A DNA stretch of 25,235 bases from JBBQNY01 sp038255255 (GTDB lineage: Bacteria; Pseudomonadota; Gammaproteobacteria; Xanthomonadales; Ahniellaceae): NCBI GenBank assembly GCA_038255255.1, contig JBBSLL010000038.1:1-25235 (forward strand). Direction: 5' to 3'. This document shows positions 1-8,198 of this stretch, piece after piece (the first letter of the stretch is position 1; each line of letters opens with the position of its first letter). A program made the translations under genes and the position numbers. The notes beneath the pieces are model-generated. The model was not told the DNA's origin. It saw only the letters and a program-made list of their open reading frames with translations, and ran no database searches.

Positions 1-456
1 CAATTCCTGGAATCCGCTGGGCGACATCTGCCGCGCCTGCAGGAGGATCTGGTACTGCGCGCTGTCGAACTTTCCATCCTTCTGGAAATACTCGAGGCCT
101 TCGATTTCCTGCCTGAGCCTCGCATCCGTCATCTCGGCGCCCGCCTCCCGGGCTGCCTGGAAGAGCAGTTCCTCCTCGACCATGCGGTCCAGGATCGCGC
201 GCTTGCGAGTCGGGTCCTCGAACATCGCAGGATCGAAGCCAGAACCCAATTCACTTTGCGCACGATTTCGCTCGTCGGTCAGGCGACTGCGAAACTCGTT
301 GGGATCGATTTCTTCCTTCCCGATCTTGGCGACATATGTCGCGCTATCGCCGGTGAAATAGTCACCTATACCGAACATCGTCAACGAGATGACCACAAAG
401 ACGAGGATGACTGCGGCAATCCAGCCGGAAGTCTTGGTTCTGATCGTTTCCAACAT
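1..456 (-). CDS. ppiD: Peptidylprolyl isomerase PpiD-like periplasmic chaperone (N-terminal part)
   Basis: This is the first 152 codons of a gene that runs off the left edge of the window. PpiD is an inner-membrane-anchored periplasmic chaperone that helps newly exported proteins fold near the Sec translocon. Seen: a short basic N-terminus, one membrane segment at about residues 12-29 (GWIAAVILVFVVISL), then a SurA_N/PpiD-type helical region with the typical pattern of an FDPAMFEDP stretch, RAILDRMVEEELL and YFQKDGKFD. The parvulin domain would lie outside the window. The ATG at 454-456 is preceded by GAGGTG seven bases upstream. The gene follows hupB and two tRNA genes, the usual neighbourhood of ppiD in gammaproteobacteria. 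A strong terminator lies between the tRNAs and this gene, so it probably has its own promoter, which I could not identify. Confidence 0.9.
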   Translation of the reverse strand, partial: MLETIRTKTSGWIAAVILVFVVISLTMFGIGDYFTGDSATYVAKIGKEEIDPNEFRSRLTDERNRAQSELGSGFDPAMFEDPTRKRAILDRMVEEELLFQAAREAGAEMTDARLRQEIEGLEYFQKDGKFDSAQYQILLQARQMSPSGFQEL

Positions 457-503
457 GGGCGCCACCTCGGAAGCGGCGCGCGTCGCTTCAAGCGCGGCGC
501 CTG

Positions 504-534
504 AAAAAAAACAAGGGCGCCTGGAGCGCCCTTG
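504..534 (-). terminator. Rho-independent terminator after tRNA-Asp
   Basis: A perfect 9-bp stem (512-520 with 526-534, CAAGGGCGC/GCGCCCTTG) has a 5-base loop. On the minus strand it is followed by eight T residues (the A run 504-511). It lies directly downstream of tRNA-Asp and should end the hupB-tRNA transcript before ppiD. Confidence 0.92.
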
Positions 535-539
535 CTGGT

Positions 540-616
540 TGGCGGAGTGGACGGGACTCGAACCCGCGACCTCCGGCGTGACAGGCCAGCATTCTAACCA
601 ACTGAACTACCACTCC
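540..616 (-). tRNA. tRNA-Asp (GTC)
   Basis: The 77-nt cloverleaf has a 7-bp acceptor stem GGAGTGG/CCACTCC, discriminator G and an encoded CCA (540-542). The anticodon loop CTGTCAC gives GTC, and the T-loop is GGTTCGAGTCC. It is the last gene before the terminator at 504-534 and follows tRNA-Val by six bases, so the two are cotranscribed. Confidence 0.97.
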
Positions 617-622
617 GTTTCT

Positions 623-697
623 TGGTGGGTGCTGAGGGTTTCGAACCCCCGACCCTCGCCTTGTAAGGGCGACGCTCTACCGCTGAGCTAAGCACCC
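623..697 (-). tRNA. tRNA-Val (TAC)
   Basis: The 75-nt cloverleaf has acceptor stem GGGTGCT/AGCACCC and an encoded CCA at 623-625. The anticodon loop CTTACAA gives TAC. It lies 32 bases downstream of the hupB stop with no terminator-like hairpin between them, so it is probably read from the hupB promoter. Confidence 0.97.
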
Positions 698-729
698 GAA
701 CAACGCAAACAACTGAGCAACCAAGCAGA

Positions 730-1002
730 CTAGTTTAGCGCGTCCTTCAGGGCCTTGCCAGCCTTGAACGCAGGGACTTTCGAAGCCTTGATCTTGATCG
801 TCGCCCCGGTCTGCGGATTGCGACCCGTGCGCGCTGCACGCTTGCGCACGGTGAAGGTGCCGAAACCCACAAGTGACACGTCGTCGCCGGCCTTCAGGGT
901 CTTGCGAATCACCTTGATGATCCCGTCCAGCGCCTTGGCGGCGTCGGCTTTGCTGAGTTCGGCGGCGTCGGAGACGGCGTTGACGAATTCGGCCTTGTTC
1001 AT
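730..1002 (-). CDS. hupB: DNA-binding protein HU-beta
   Basis: This is a small basic nucleoid protein of 90 residues that forms dimers and bends DNA non-specifically. Seen: MNKAEFV at the N-terminus and the HU/IHF signature GFGTFTVRKRAARTGRNP at residues 46-63, including the intercalating proline at 63 at the tip of the DNA-binding arm. Length is exactly that of HU. A GTG six bases further upstream is in frame, but GAGGGA abuts it directly, whereas the ATG at 1000-1002 has the proper six-base spacing, so the ATG is chosen. The gene lies between lon and tRNA-Val, as in many gammaproteobacteria, and has its own promoter (1131-1159), leaving a leader of roughly 120 nt. Confidence 0.97.
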   Translation of the reverse strand: MNKAEFVNAVSDAAELSKADAAKALDGIIKVIRKTLKAGDDVSLVGFGTFTVRKRAARTGRNPQTGATIKIKASKVPAFKAGKALKDALN

Positions 1003-1130
1003 GGTCACTCCCTCAAAAGTTGTGCGGTCGACCCGAAGCGCGGGCCGCGGCGGTCAATGTGAATTCGGCTGCCCCGACGTTCCCCACCTCGGCGACTTCT
1101 GGATTGTCGCGTACGCTTGGCAGAGCCAGT

Positions 1131-1159
1131 GTTATACCAGCGGCATTTCACCCACGCAA
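1131..1159 (-). promoter_or_regulatory. Sigma-70-type promoter of hupB
   Basis: On the minus strand there is a -35 box TTGCGT (1154-1159), a 17-base spacer and a -10 box TATAAC (1131-1136) preceded by TGG, an extended -10 feature. The expected start is near 1124. It sits in the 228-base gap between lon and hupB. Confidence 0.75.
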
Positions 1160-1196
1160 TAAAGCACAACGAGCGCAAATGCAGGTGTGGCGCGGG

Positions 1197-1223
1197 TTGC
1201 AGCGGCCCTGCGGCACGCTGCAA
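1197..1223 (-). terminator. Inverted repeat after lon, possible weak terminator
   Basis: An 8-bp perfect inverted repeat TTGCAGCG/CGCTGCAA (1197-1204 with 1216-1223) has an 11-base loop and lies seven bases downstream of the lon stop. There is no T run after it, so termination would be weak or factor-dependent; it could also just stabilise the 3' end. Confidence 0.35.
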
Positions 1224-1230
1224 CTCGAGA

Positions 1231-3750
1231 TCAATGCGGCCGCGTTCCGCGATCCTTGGCGGGCCTGCGTGCGCGCTTGGCCTTCTCGACGACCGCGTGC
1301 GGCAAGTCGCTGCCTGCGATCGTCCCGGGTTTGATCACGGATTTGACCAGCGCCAGATCGAGCACCTGATCGATCCACTTCACTGGAAATATCTCGAGCG
1401 AATCGGTGATGTTGTCCGGTATCTCCACCAGATCCTTGGCGTTGTCGTGAGGGATGATGATTCGCTTGAGGCCGCCCCGGTGTGCCGCCAACAGCTTCTC
1501 CTTGAGTCCGCCGATGGGAAGCACGCGGCCGCGAAGCGTGATCTCGCCCGTCATCGCGACATCCGCACGAACCGCGACCTTGGTCAAGGCGGACACCAGC
1601 GCTGTGCACATTGCAATGCCGGCGCTCGGCCCGTCTTTCGGCGTCGCACCTTCGGGGACGTGCACATGGACGTCGAGGTTCTGGTGGAAATCGGTCTCGA
1701 TGCCCAGCCTTTCGGCCCGTGCGCGTACCACCGACATGGCCGCCTGGATCGACTCGCGCATGACTTCGCCGAGTTTCCCGGTGAACTGCATCTTGCCCTT
1801 GCCTGGAACAACGCTGGCTTCGATGCTGAGCAACTCGCCGCCGACTTGAGTCCACGCGAGTCCCGTCGCCACGCCGATTTCGTTCTGCTCTTCGGCGCGA
1901 CCGAAATCGTGACGGCGCACTCCGAGGAAGTCCGTGAGGTTGCCGTCGTTCACCACGATCTTCTTCGGCGCGCCCTTCCCCGCCAGGGCCTTCTTCGGCT
2001 TGTCGCGGGCATCCGCGCGCTTGCTCGCCACGGTCTTGCCCACCTTCTTCGAAGCCGCCAGCGTCAGCTTCTTGACCGCCTTGCGGCAGATCTTTGCGAT
2101 CTCCCGTTCCATGTTGCGCACGCCGGACTCGCGCGTGTAGTAACGCACGATGCCGCGCAAGGCGCTCTCTTCGATGACCAGTTCGCCAGGCCTCAGACCA
2201 TTCGCCTTTTGCTGCTTGGGAATGAGGTAACGCTCCCCGATGTTGACCTTCTCGTCCTCGGTGTAGCCGGGGATTCGGATGACTTCCATTCGATCCAGGA
2301 GCGGACCCGGGATATTCAATGTGTTGGCGGTGGCGATGAACATCACTTCCGACAGATCCACGTCGACCTCGAGGTAGTGGTCGTTGAACGTATGGTTCTG
2401 TTCCGGATCGAGCACCTCCAGCAGCGCGGAAGAGGGGTCTCCGCGAAAGTCCATGCTCATCTTGTCGATCTCGTCGAGCATGATCAACGCATTGCGCGAG
2501 CCGACCTTGGCCAGGTTCTGGATGAGCCGACCCGGCAGCGAGCCGACGTAGGTCCGCCGATGTCCGCGGATCTCCGCCTCGTCACGCACGCCGCCGAGGG
2601 AAATGCGTGCGAACTTCCGGTTGGTCGCCTTTGCGATCGATTGCCCAAGCGATGTCTTGCCCACGCCCGGAGGACCCACGAGACAAAGAATGGGGCCTTT
2701 GAGTTTGCGCACCCGCTGCTGGACCGCCAGGTACTCGAGGATCCGTTCCTTGACCTTCTCAAGACCGTAATGGTCGTTGTCGAGCACTTTCTCGGCTGCG
2801 ACCAGGTCGCGTCGCACTTTGGTGCGCTTGTTCCACGGCACCTGCAGCAACCAGTCGAGATAATTTCGCACGACCGTCGCCTCGGCGGACATCGGCGGCA
2901 TTTGCTTGAGCTTTAGATGCTCTGCCCTCGCCTTGGCCTCGACCGCCTCGGGCATTCCGGCTGCCGCGATGCGGCGCCCCAGGTCCTCGAGTTCGTTGGG
3001 CGCCTCCTCGAGGTCGCCCAGCTCCTTCTGGATGGCCTTCATCTGCTCGTTGAGGTAGTACTCGCGCTGGCTCTTCTCCATCTGCGACTTGACGCGACCG
3101 CGGATGCGCTTCTCGATCTGTTGCACGTCGATTTCGCCATCGACAAACCCGATCAGCAGTTCGAGCCGGGTACCGACTTCCTCGGCCTCGAGCACGCGCT
3201 GCTTGTCGGCGATGCGTACGCCAAGATGGGCCGCGATCGTATCCGCAATCCGTGCCGGATCCTCGAGTCCCGCGAGCGTCGTGAGCAGCTCCGGCGGTAC
3301 CTTTCGGTTGAGCTTGACGTACTGCTCGAAAAGGGAAACCAGGGACTTGGCCGCTGCGTCCGCTTCGCGCTCGTCGCCAGGCGCAACAGCGGCCATGACC
3401 TCGATATCCGCCCGCGTCTCTGCTTCCGCCTCGACAAAGCGCTCGACGCGGGCGCGTGCCACACCTTCCACGAGGACTTTGATGGTGCCGTCGGGCAGGC
3501 GGAGCAGTTGCAGCAGGGTAGCTACGGTGCCGACCGTGTAGAGATCGTCAGGCTTGGGGTCGTCCACTTCGGGGCTGCGCTGGGCAACGAGCAGCACTTG
3601 CCGGTCCGCCGCCATCGCCGTTTCGAGCGCCTGCATGGAACGCGCCCGACCCACGAACAGCGGAATCACCATCGACGGGTATACGACCACGTCGCGCAGC
3701 GGCAACACGGGCAGCTGGGTGGTGGTGGCAGTGCTCACGGCTTCGGTCAT
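1231..3750 (-). CDS. lon: ATP-dependent endopeptidase Lon
   Basis: Lon is a cytosolic AAA+ serine protease that degrades misfolded and specific regulatory proteins. The 839 residues hold an N-terminal substrate-binding domain (about 12-205), a helical region, and an AAA+ module with Walker A GPPGVGKT (359-366) and Walker B IMLDEID (423-429). The C-terminal protease domain has the catalytic Ser709 in PKDGPSAG and Lys752 in GGLKEKLLAA, a Ser-Lys dyad spaced as in E. coli. The protein is about 55 residues longer than E. coli Lon. Much of the excess is a lysine-rich insert at about 566-598, between the AAA+ lid and the protease domain, plus a basic tail. GGAG lies nine bases before the ATG. It follows clpX on the same strand with a 176-base gap. 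Confidence 0.98.
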   Translation of the reverse strand: MTEAVSTATTTQLPVLPLRDVVVYPSMVIPLFVGRARSMQALETAMAADRQVLLVAQRSPEVDDPKPDDLYTVGTVATLLQLLRLPDGTIKVLVEGVARARVERFVEAEAETRADIEVMAAVAPGDEREADAAAKSLVSLFEQYVKLNRKVPPELLTTLAGLEDPARIADTIAAHLGVRIADKQRVLEAEEVGTRLELLIGFVDGEIDVQQIEKRIRGRVKSQMEKSQREYYLNEQMKAIQKELGDLEEAPNELEDLGRRIAAAGMPEAVEAKARAEHLKLKQMPPMSAEATVVRNYLDWLLQVPWNKRTKVRRDLVAAEKVLDNDHYGLEKVKERILEYLAVQQRVRKLKGPILCLVGPPGVGKTSLGQSIAKATNRKFARISLGGVRDEAEIRGHRRTYVGSLPGRLIQNLAKVGSRNALIMLDEIDKMSMDFRGDPSSALLEVLDPEQNHTFNDHYLEVDVDLSEVMFIATANTLNIPGPLLDRMEVIRIPGYTEDEKVNIGERYLIPKQQKANGLRPGELVIEESALRGIVRYYTRESGVRNMEREIAKICRKAVKKLTLAASKKVGKTVASKRADARDKPKKALAGKGAPKKIVVNDGNLTDFLGVRRHDFGRAEEQNEIGVATGLAWTQVGGELLSIEASVVPGKGKMQFTGKLGEVMRESIQAAMSVVRARAERLGIETDFHQNLDVHVHVPEGATPKDGPSAGIAMCTALVSALTKVAVRADVAMTGEITLRGRVLPIGGLKEKLLAAHRGGLKRIIIPHDNAKDLVEIPDNITDSLEIFPVKWIDQVLDLALVKSVIKPGTIAGSDLPHAVVEKAKRARRPAKDRGTRPH

Positions 3751-3926
3751 CGAACAAGCTCCGGAATGTGGAAAATGCCTGAACAGCCCTTTGCGCCTTT
3801 GCGGGACCTGTCAGACCGCGCCCGAATTATCGACCGCCTGGATCAGGCAGATGCGGCACATGCGCGCGAATGCAACCCCGAAGGCTGAAGGGGGGATGGA
3901 GAGGAGCCCGCTGCGGGCCCCGTGCG
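3751..3926 (-). other. clpX-lon intergenic region
   Basis: This holds the leader of lon. A GATAAT sequence (minus strand, about 3822-3827) could be a -10 box, but I see no convincing -35 box and no sigma-32 CTTGAA/CCCAT pair. A small GCCCG-CTG-CGGGC hairpin (3906-3918) follows the clpX stop without a T run. Confidence 0.3.
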
Positions 3927-5210
3927 CTATTCCGAGGCCGCTCGCGCCGGGAGGGGCTGGGTGTTGGCGTACATCAGATACGGCTCCGCGGAGCCGTTGA
4001 TCACGGCGTCGTCGACGACCACCTTGCCGACGTTTTCCTGTGAAGGCAGATCGAACATGGTTTCGAGCAGCACCTGTTCGAGAATGGTCCGCAACCCGCG
4101 CGCGCCGGTCTTCCGCGCCAGTGCCTTGCGTGCCACCGCGTAGAGCGCCTCCGGGCGAAACTCGAGCTCGACACTTTCCATCTCGAACAGTTTCTTGAAC
4201 TGCTTGGTGATGGCGTTCTTGGGTTCGGTCAATATCTTGACCAGGGCCTCTTCGTCCAACTCTTCAAGAGTGGCGATTACAGGCAGGCGCCCGACAAATT
4301 CCGGGATCAGGCCGTACTTGATGAGATCTTCCGGCTCGATCTGCGACAACGTCTGGCCGATGTTCGCCTTGCGGTCACGCGATCGAACCTCGGCGGCGAA
4401 CCCGATGCTGGTCGATTCGGAGCGTGCCTGGATCACTTTTTCCAGGCCCGAGAACGCGCCTCCGCAGATGAACAGAATGTTCTTGGTGTCGACCTGCAGG
4501 AACTCCTGCTGCGGATGCTTGCGGCCCCCCTGCGGGGGCACCGACGCCGTGGTGCCCTCGATCAGCTTGAGGAGTGCCTGCTGTACACCTTCGCCCGACA
4601 CATCGCGGGTGATCGACGGGTTTTCGCTCTTGCGCGAAATTTTGTCGATCTCATCGATGTAGACGATTCCCGTCTGCGCCTTTTCGACGTCGTAATCGCA
4701 CTTCTGGAGGAGCTTCTGGATGATGTTCTCGACGTCCTCGCCGACATAACCCGCTTCGGTGAGTGTGGTCGCGTCTGCGATGGTGAACGGCACGTTGAGA
4801 AGGCGCGCAAGCGTCTCCGCGAGCAATGTCTTGCCGGAACCGGTCGGACCGATGAGCAGGATGTTGGATTTTGCGAGCTCGATGTCGTCGTTGCGGTTGC
4901 GCGACTCGAGGCGCTTGTAATGGTTGTAGACCGCCACGGCGAGCGTTTTCTTCGCGCGCGGTTGGCCGATTACGTACTGGTCGAGGACGTCGAGGATCTC
5001 GCGGGGCTTGGGCAGGTGGCTGCGCGCACTTGCGGCTTTCTCTTCCAGCTCGTCGCGGATGATGTCGTTGCAGAGCTCGACGCATTCGTCGCAGATGAAA
5101 ACACTCGGGCCGGCAATGAGCTTGCGGACCTCGTGCTGGCTCTTTCCGCAGAACGAGCAGTACAGGATCTTGCCGCCATCGCCAGATCTGCCCGGCCGTT
5201 CTTCGCTCAT
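3927..5210 (-). CDS. clpX: ATP-dependent Clp protease ATPase subunit ClpX
   Basis: ClpX is a AAA+ unfoldase that recognises tagged or specific substrates and feeds them into the ClpP chamber. The 427 residues have an N-terminal zinc-binding domain with Cys18, Cys21, Cys40 and Cys43 (CSFC...CDEC), Walker A GPTGSGKT (121-128), Walker B VYIDEID (183-189), the GYVGED pore loop (154-159) and the IGF loop (269-271) that docks on ClpP. Length matches the family. It lies 120 bases downstream of clpP on the same strand, the classical clpPX arrangement. The ribosome-binding site before the ATG is weak (AGG close to the start). All key residues are present. Confidence 0.98.
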   Translation of the reverse strand: MSEERPGRSGDGGKILYCSFCGKSQHEVRKLIAGPSVFICDECVELCNDIIRDELEEKAASARSHLPKPREILDVLDQYVIGQPRAKKTLAVAVYNHYKRLESRNRNDDIELAKSNILLIGPTGSGKTLLAETLARLLNVPFTIADATTLTEAGYVGEDVENIIQKLLQKCDYDVEKAQTGIVYIDEIDKISRKSENPSITRDVSGEGVQQALLKLIEGTTASVPPQGGRKHPQQEFLQVDTKNILFICGGAFSGLEKVIQARSESTSIGFAAEVRSRDRKANIGQTLSQIEPEDLIKYGLIPEFVGRLPVIATLEELDEEALVKILTEPKNAITKQFKKLFEMESVELEFRPEALYAVARKALARKTGARGLRTILEQVLLETMFDLPSQENVGKVVVDDAVINGSAEPYLMYANTQPLPARAASE

Positions 5211-5283
5211 TGCCTACACCGTCTCATTTGCTGGAAAGCCGAGCCCGCCAACGCAGCAGGCAGTCGGGTCGGAGCATAACATG

Positions 5284-5300
5284 GGGTCGGTGAGCGACCC
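5284..5300 (-). other. Small hairpin in the clpP-clpX gap
   Basis: A 6-bp stem GGGTCG/CGACCC has a 5-base loop, about 30 bases past the clpP stop. No T run follows, so it may affect clpX expression or mRNA stability rather than terminate. Confidence 0.3.
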
Positions 5301-5330
5301 GTCGGGGCCGCCCGCCGGAAAACGCCGCTT

Positions 5331-5951
5331 TCAGCTCGAGCGGACGCTTTCGTCCGCGCGCTTCTCGAGCACCGAGTCCACCACGCCGTACTCGCGGGCG
5401 TCGAGGGCGCTCATGAAGCGGTCCCGCTCGGTGTCGTTGGCAATGCGTTCGAGGCTCTGCCCTGTGTGGCGCGCCATGATCTCGTTGAGCTTCGCGCGAG
5501 TCGCGAGGATTTCGCGGGCATGGATGTCGATATCGGTCGCCTGCCCCGATATCCCGCCTGCCCAGGGCTGGTGGATCATGATCCTCGCGTTCGGGAGGGA
5601 GTAGCGTTTGCCCTTGCTGCCGGACGCCAGCAGCAGCGCGCCCATGCTGGCGGCCTGCCCTACGCACATGGTGCTCACATCCGGCCGCAGGAACTGCATG
5701 GTGTCGTAGATCGCCAGCCCGGAAGTGACCGAGCCGCCCGGACTGTTGATGTAGAGATTGATGTCCTTGTCGGGATTCTCCGACTCGAGGAACAGCAGCT
5801 GCGCCACCACCACGTTCGCCATGAAGTCGTCGATCGGACCCACCAGGAACACCACCCGCTCCTTGAGGAGCCGCGAGTAGATGTCGTACGCCCGTTCACC
5901 GCGCGAAGTCTGCTCGACCACCATCGGCACGAGGTTGAGATTGTTGATCAT
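5331..5951 (-). CDS. clpP: ATP-dependent Clp protease proteolytic subunit ClpP
   Basis: This is the serine peptidase chamber that works with ClpX. The 206 residues contain the full triad: Ser102 in QAASMG, His127 in MIHQP and Asp177 in TERDRF. The oligomer-forming INSPGGSV segment is at 69-76. Length matches E. coli ClpP (207 including the propeptide). A TTG thirty bases further upstream is in frame, but the ATG at 5949-5951 has AGGA about eight bases before it and gives the usual N-terminus (MINNLNLVPMVVEQTSRGER), so it is preferred. The tig stop lies 50 bases upstream, so tig and clpP are probably cotranscribed. Confidence 0.98.
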   Translation of the reverse strand: MINNLNLVPMVVEQTSRGERAYDIYSRLLKERVVFLVGPIDDFMANVVVAQLLFLESENPDKDINLYINSPGGSVTSGLAIYDTMQFLRPDVSTMCVGQAASMGALLLASGSKGKRYSLPNARIMIHQPWAGGISGQATDIDIHAREILATRAKLNEIMARHTGQSLERIANDTERDRFMSALDAREYGVVDSVLEKRADESVRSS

Positions 5952-6001
5952 GGTCGGTTTCCTGGGCGCATGGAGAGGCAATGCGGGCGGGTGTGCCTAT
6001 A

Positions 6002-7309
6002 TCAAGCGCGCGCCTGCGGTCGCATCAGTTCATCGAAGGTCAGTGCTTCCTCGACTGTACTCGCATGGTCGGCCACCCAGTCGATGACCTGATCCTCCAG
6101 GACGCGGTTGCGCAGTCCCGTGAGCAGTTCCTGATCCTTCGCGTAAAGCGCAATCACTTCCTGCGGGTCCTCGTAGGTCGACGCGATCGAGACGAGCATG
6201 TCCTGGACGCGCCTGGAGTCGAGCTCGATGCGGTTCTGGCGCGCCAGTTCGCTCAGCAACACGAAAGCCCGTACCCGCTGCCGCGCCACAGGCGCCAACT
6301 GTTCAATCGTCGGCAACTGGTCCGCCGGTCGTTGCTGCTGGCTCGCCTGCTGCCGTTCGGCGTTATGCAGCGCCCGCGCTTCCGCGGCCACCATCGAAGC
6401 CGGCACCTCGAGGTCAGAATTCGCTGCGAGGAGCTTTTCGATCGTCTGACCTTTGAGCTTGCCCCGCAATGCATTGCCGAGCTCGCGTTCCAGATTGGCA
6501 CGCACGTCCTTACGGAACTGTTCGATGCCACCACTGCTCACGCCGAAACTCCGGGCAAAGGCTTCGTCGACGTCAGGAAGCTGCGCCTCCTGCACGCGCA
6601 GCACGCGGAACACGATGGTTCCCGGCTTGCCGGCCATTCCCGCCTCGCGGAAACCCTCCGGAAGCACGACGTCCACGCGAGCTTCGTCGCCGTCCCGCAT
6701 TCCGACCAGGCGCGACTCCACCTCCGGAAACATCGCACTGGACCCGATCACCGTGCCAACGCGCTCTTCGCCGGCGGCGGGATAGCGCGCGTCGGCCTGT
6801 TCGACGTGGTACTCGAACATCGAAAGGTCGCCAGCCTGCGCGGGACGCTCGACGGGCTTCCATTCGCGGCGTTGCAGGCGCAGCGTTTCGATCATGTTGT
6901 CGATGTCGGCATCACCGACCGACGCCGTCGGGCGGGTAATCGACAGCGACGCGACGTCAATGGTGCCGAGTTCGGGCATGACGTCGAACGTGGCCGTGTA
7001 CTCCATCTGGCCGTCCTTGAAGGGCGCGGCGTCGATGCGCGGCGCCATTGCAGGACGCAGTTTCTGTTCGGCGACCGCCTGCTGGAAAGTCGAGCCGATC
7101 ACGTCGCCCATCACCTCGTTCCGAACCTGCGCACCGAAGCGCTGCTCGATGACCTTGGGCGGGATCTTGCCGGGGCGAAAGCCCTTCATCCGCACGGTGC
7201 GGCTCATCTCGCGCATGCGCTCCTGCACGCGCAGTTCGACGCGCTCGGACGGCACGCGGACCGTGAGCTTGCGCTCGAGCGTGCCGGTGTTTTCGACTGA
7301 AACCTGCAT
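6002..7309 (-). CDS. tig: Trigger factor
   Basis: Trigger factor is a ribosome-bound chaperone with prolyl isomerase activity that meets nascent chains at the exit tunnel. The 435 residues fit the family. The N-terminal ribosome-binding domain carries the signature GFRPGKIP at 43-50. The central FKBP-type region (about 150-245) includes VEQADARYPAAGEE and the LVGMRDGDEARVDVVLPEGF stretch. The C-terminal helical arms complete the cradle shape. GAGGA lies seven bases before the ATG. It heads the tig-clpP-clpX-lon series. The C-terminus is alanine- and arginine-rich, with no truncation. Confidence 0.97.
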   Translation of the reverse strand: MQVSVENTGTLERKLTVRVPSERVELRVQERMREMSRTVRMKGFRPGKIPPKVIEQRFGAQVRNEVMGDVIGSTFQQAVAEQKLRPAMAPRIDAAPFKDGQMEYTATFDVMPELGTIDVASLSITRPTASVGDADIDNMIETLRLQRREWKPVERPAQAGDLSMFEYHVEQADARYPAAGEERVGTVIGSSAMFPEVESRLVGMRDGDEARVDVVLPEGFREAGMAGKPGTIVFRVLRVQEAQLPDVDEAFARSFGVSSGGIEQFRKDVRANLERELGNALRGKLKGQTIEKLLAANSDLEVPASMVAAEARALHNAERQQASQQQRPADQLPTIEQLAPVARQRVRAFVLLSELARQNRIELDSRRVQDMLVSIASTYEDPQEVIALYAKDQELLTGLRNRVLEDQVIDWVADHASTVEEALTFDELMRPQARA

Positions 7310-7373
7310 TGCTGTTCCTCTGGGCAGTTCCGGGCGCTCGCCCGCTGATGGTTGGTAAGCCGGCTATTGTCGC

Positions 7374-7394
7374 GCACCCGGGCTCCCGGTGCGA
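7374..7394 (-). other. Hairpin between tRNA-Leu and tig
   Basis: CGCACC and GGG pair with CCC and GGTGCG around a very small loop, with one bulged C (7380). It lies about 65 bases upstream of tig and 90 bases after tRNA-Leu. No T run follows. It may mark the end of the tRNA transcript; an ACAATA sequence just after it on the minus strand could be a -10 box for tig, but no -35 box is clear. Confidence 0.3.
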
Positions 7395-7481
7395 CTCCGC
7401 GGTCCGCGCCATGAAACAGGCTTGGCGACTCGTAGCGCCTCAGCGGGCGCAGCCGACCAAAGCTGGACCGTCGGCTGGCGG

Positions 7482-7567
7482 TGGTGCGAAAGGCGGGACT
7501 CGAACCCGCACGGGGGTTACCCGCTGGAACCTAAATCCAGTGCGTCTACCAGTTCCGCCACTTTCGC
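7482..7567 (-). tRNA. tRNA-Leu (TAG)
   Basis: The 86-nt class II tRNA has acceptor stem GCGAAAG/CTTTCGC and encoded CCA at 7482-7484. The anticodon loop TTTAGGT gives TAG, and a long variable arm GCGGGTAACCCCCGT follows. It is the last of the five-tRNA series. Confidence 0.96.
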
Positions 7568-7620
7568 GCAGGTCCATGATACTGCCCGCGACGGACGCGG
7601 GAGTGGCGAAGATCCGGGAT

Positions 7621-7696
7621 TGGTGGGCCGTGTAGGATTCGAACCTACGACCTATTGATTAAGAGTCAACTGCTCTACCAACTGAGCTAACGGCCC
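7621..7696 (-). tRNA. tRNA-Lys (CTT)
   Basis: The 76-nt cloverleaf has acceptor stem GGGCCGT/ACGGCCC and encoded CCA at 7621-7623. The anticodon loop CTCTTAA gives CTT, which reads AAG. It lies 53 bases upstream of tRNA-Leu on the same strand. Confidence 0.96.
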
Positions 7697-7881
7697 GGCA
7701 TTGATGTCAAAGATCGCACTTCCTGTGCGAGTTTGACGCGGCGAGTCCGATACAGGCCCGGACTCGCCTTTCGCCTCCGCGGCGCCTTCGGCGCCGCTTC
7801 GCGCGCGATCCATCCATGGATCGCGTTGCTTCGTTCATCGACTTCGCGGTCTTGGAAGAGCTCCGCGGAATCCATTGAAAT
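7697..7881 (-). other. Hairpin-rich spacer between tRNA-His and tRNA-Lys
   Basis: This 185-base spacer has no coding signal but holds four inverted repeats. 7706-7737 is GTCAAA/TTTGAC outside CGCAC/GTGCG. 7741-7767 is GCGAGTCC/GGACTCGC. 7779-7797 is GCGGCGCC-TTC-GGCGCCGC. 7804-7825 is CGCGATCCA-TCCA-TGGATCGCG. None has a T run, so processing or folding of the long tRNA precursor is more likely than intrinsic termination. Confidence 0.6.
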
Positions 7882-7959
7882 TGGGGTGGATGATGGGACT
7901 CGAACCCACGACAACCGGAATCACAATCCGGGACTCTAACCAACTGAGCTACACCCACC
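7882..7959 (-). tRNA. tRNA-His (GTG)
   Basis: The cloverleaf has acceptor stem GTGGGTG/CATCCAC and the extra G(-1) (position 7959) facing C73, the identity element of tRNA-His. CCA is encoded at 7882-7884. The anticodon loop TTGTGAT gives GTG. Confidence 0.97.
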
Positions 7960-8121
7960 AAAACTGCATTGCCCGGAAATTGTAGACGATGTCGGCTCCA
8001 CTACGGTGCCGGATGCACAGCGCGACTCGAGCGAGCGATCCATCCGTGTGAAGCGCCGGGAGCAGGCCCGGGCCGACTTCAGCGACGACGGTCAGATCCA
8101 GCACGAACTGTCGATCCAGCT
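7960..8121 (-). other. Spacer between tRNA-Arg and tRNA-His
   Basis: This is 162 bases with no coding signal. A GCGATCCATCC stretch (about 8034-8044) repeats part of the 7804-7825 hairpin of the next spacer, which may be a decayed copy of the same element. I see no promoter or terminator here. Confidence 0.4.
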
Positions 8122-8198
8122 TGGCGCGCCCGACAGGAATCGAACCTGCAACCGTCGGCTTAGAAGGCCGATGCTCTATCCGGTTGAGCTACGGGCGC
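8122..8198 (-). tRNA. tRNA-Arg (TCT)
   Basis: The 77-nt cloverleaf has acceptor stem GCGCCCG/CGGGCGC, discriminator G and encoded CCA at 8122-8124. The anticodon loop CTTCTAA gives TCT, reading AGA and AGG codons. Confidence 0.97.

Noticed and set aside
256..504. Short plus-strand frames near the left edge
   Set aside because: They lie opposite the conserved ppiD N-terminus and have no similarity to any family.
1003..1008. GTG as alternative start of hupB
   Set aside because: The Shine-Dalgarno sequence touches it without a spacer; the ATG six bases later fits both spacing and family.
1117..2916. Long plus-strand open frame opposite lon
   Set aside because: It is antisense to a fully conserved lon gene, has no recognisable domain, and its length follows from the GC-rich third positions of the real gene.
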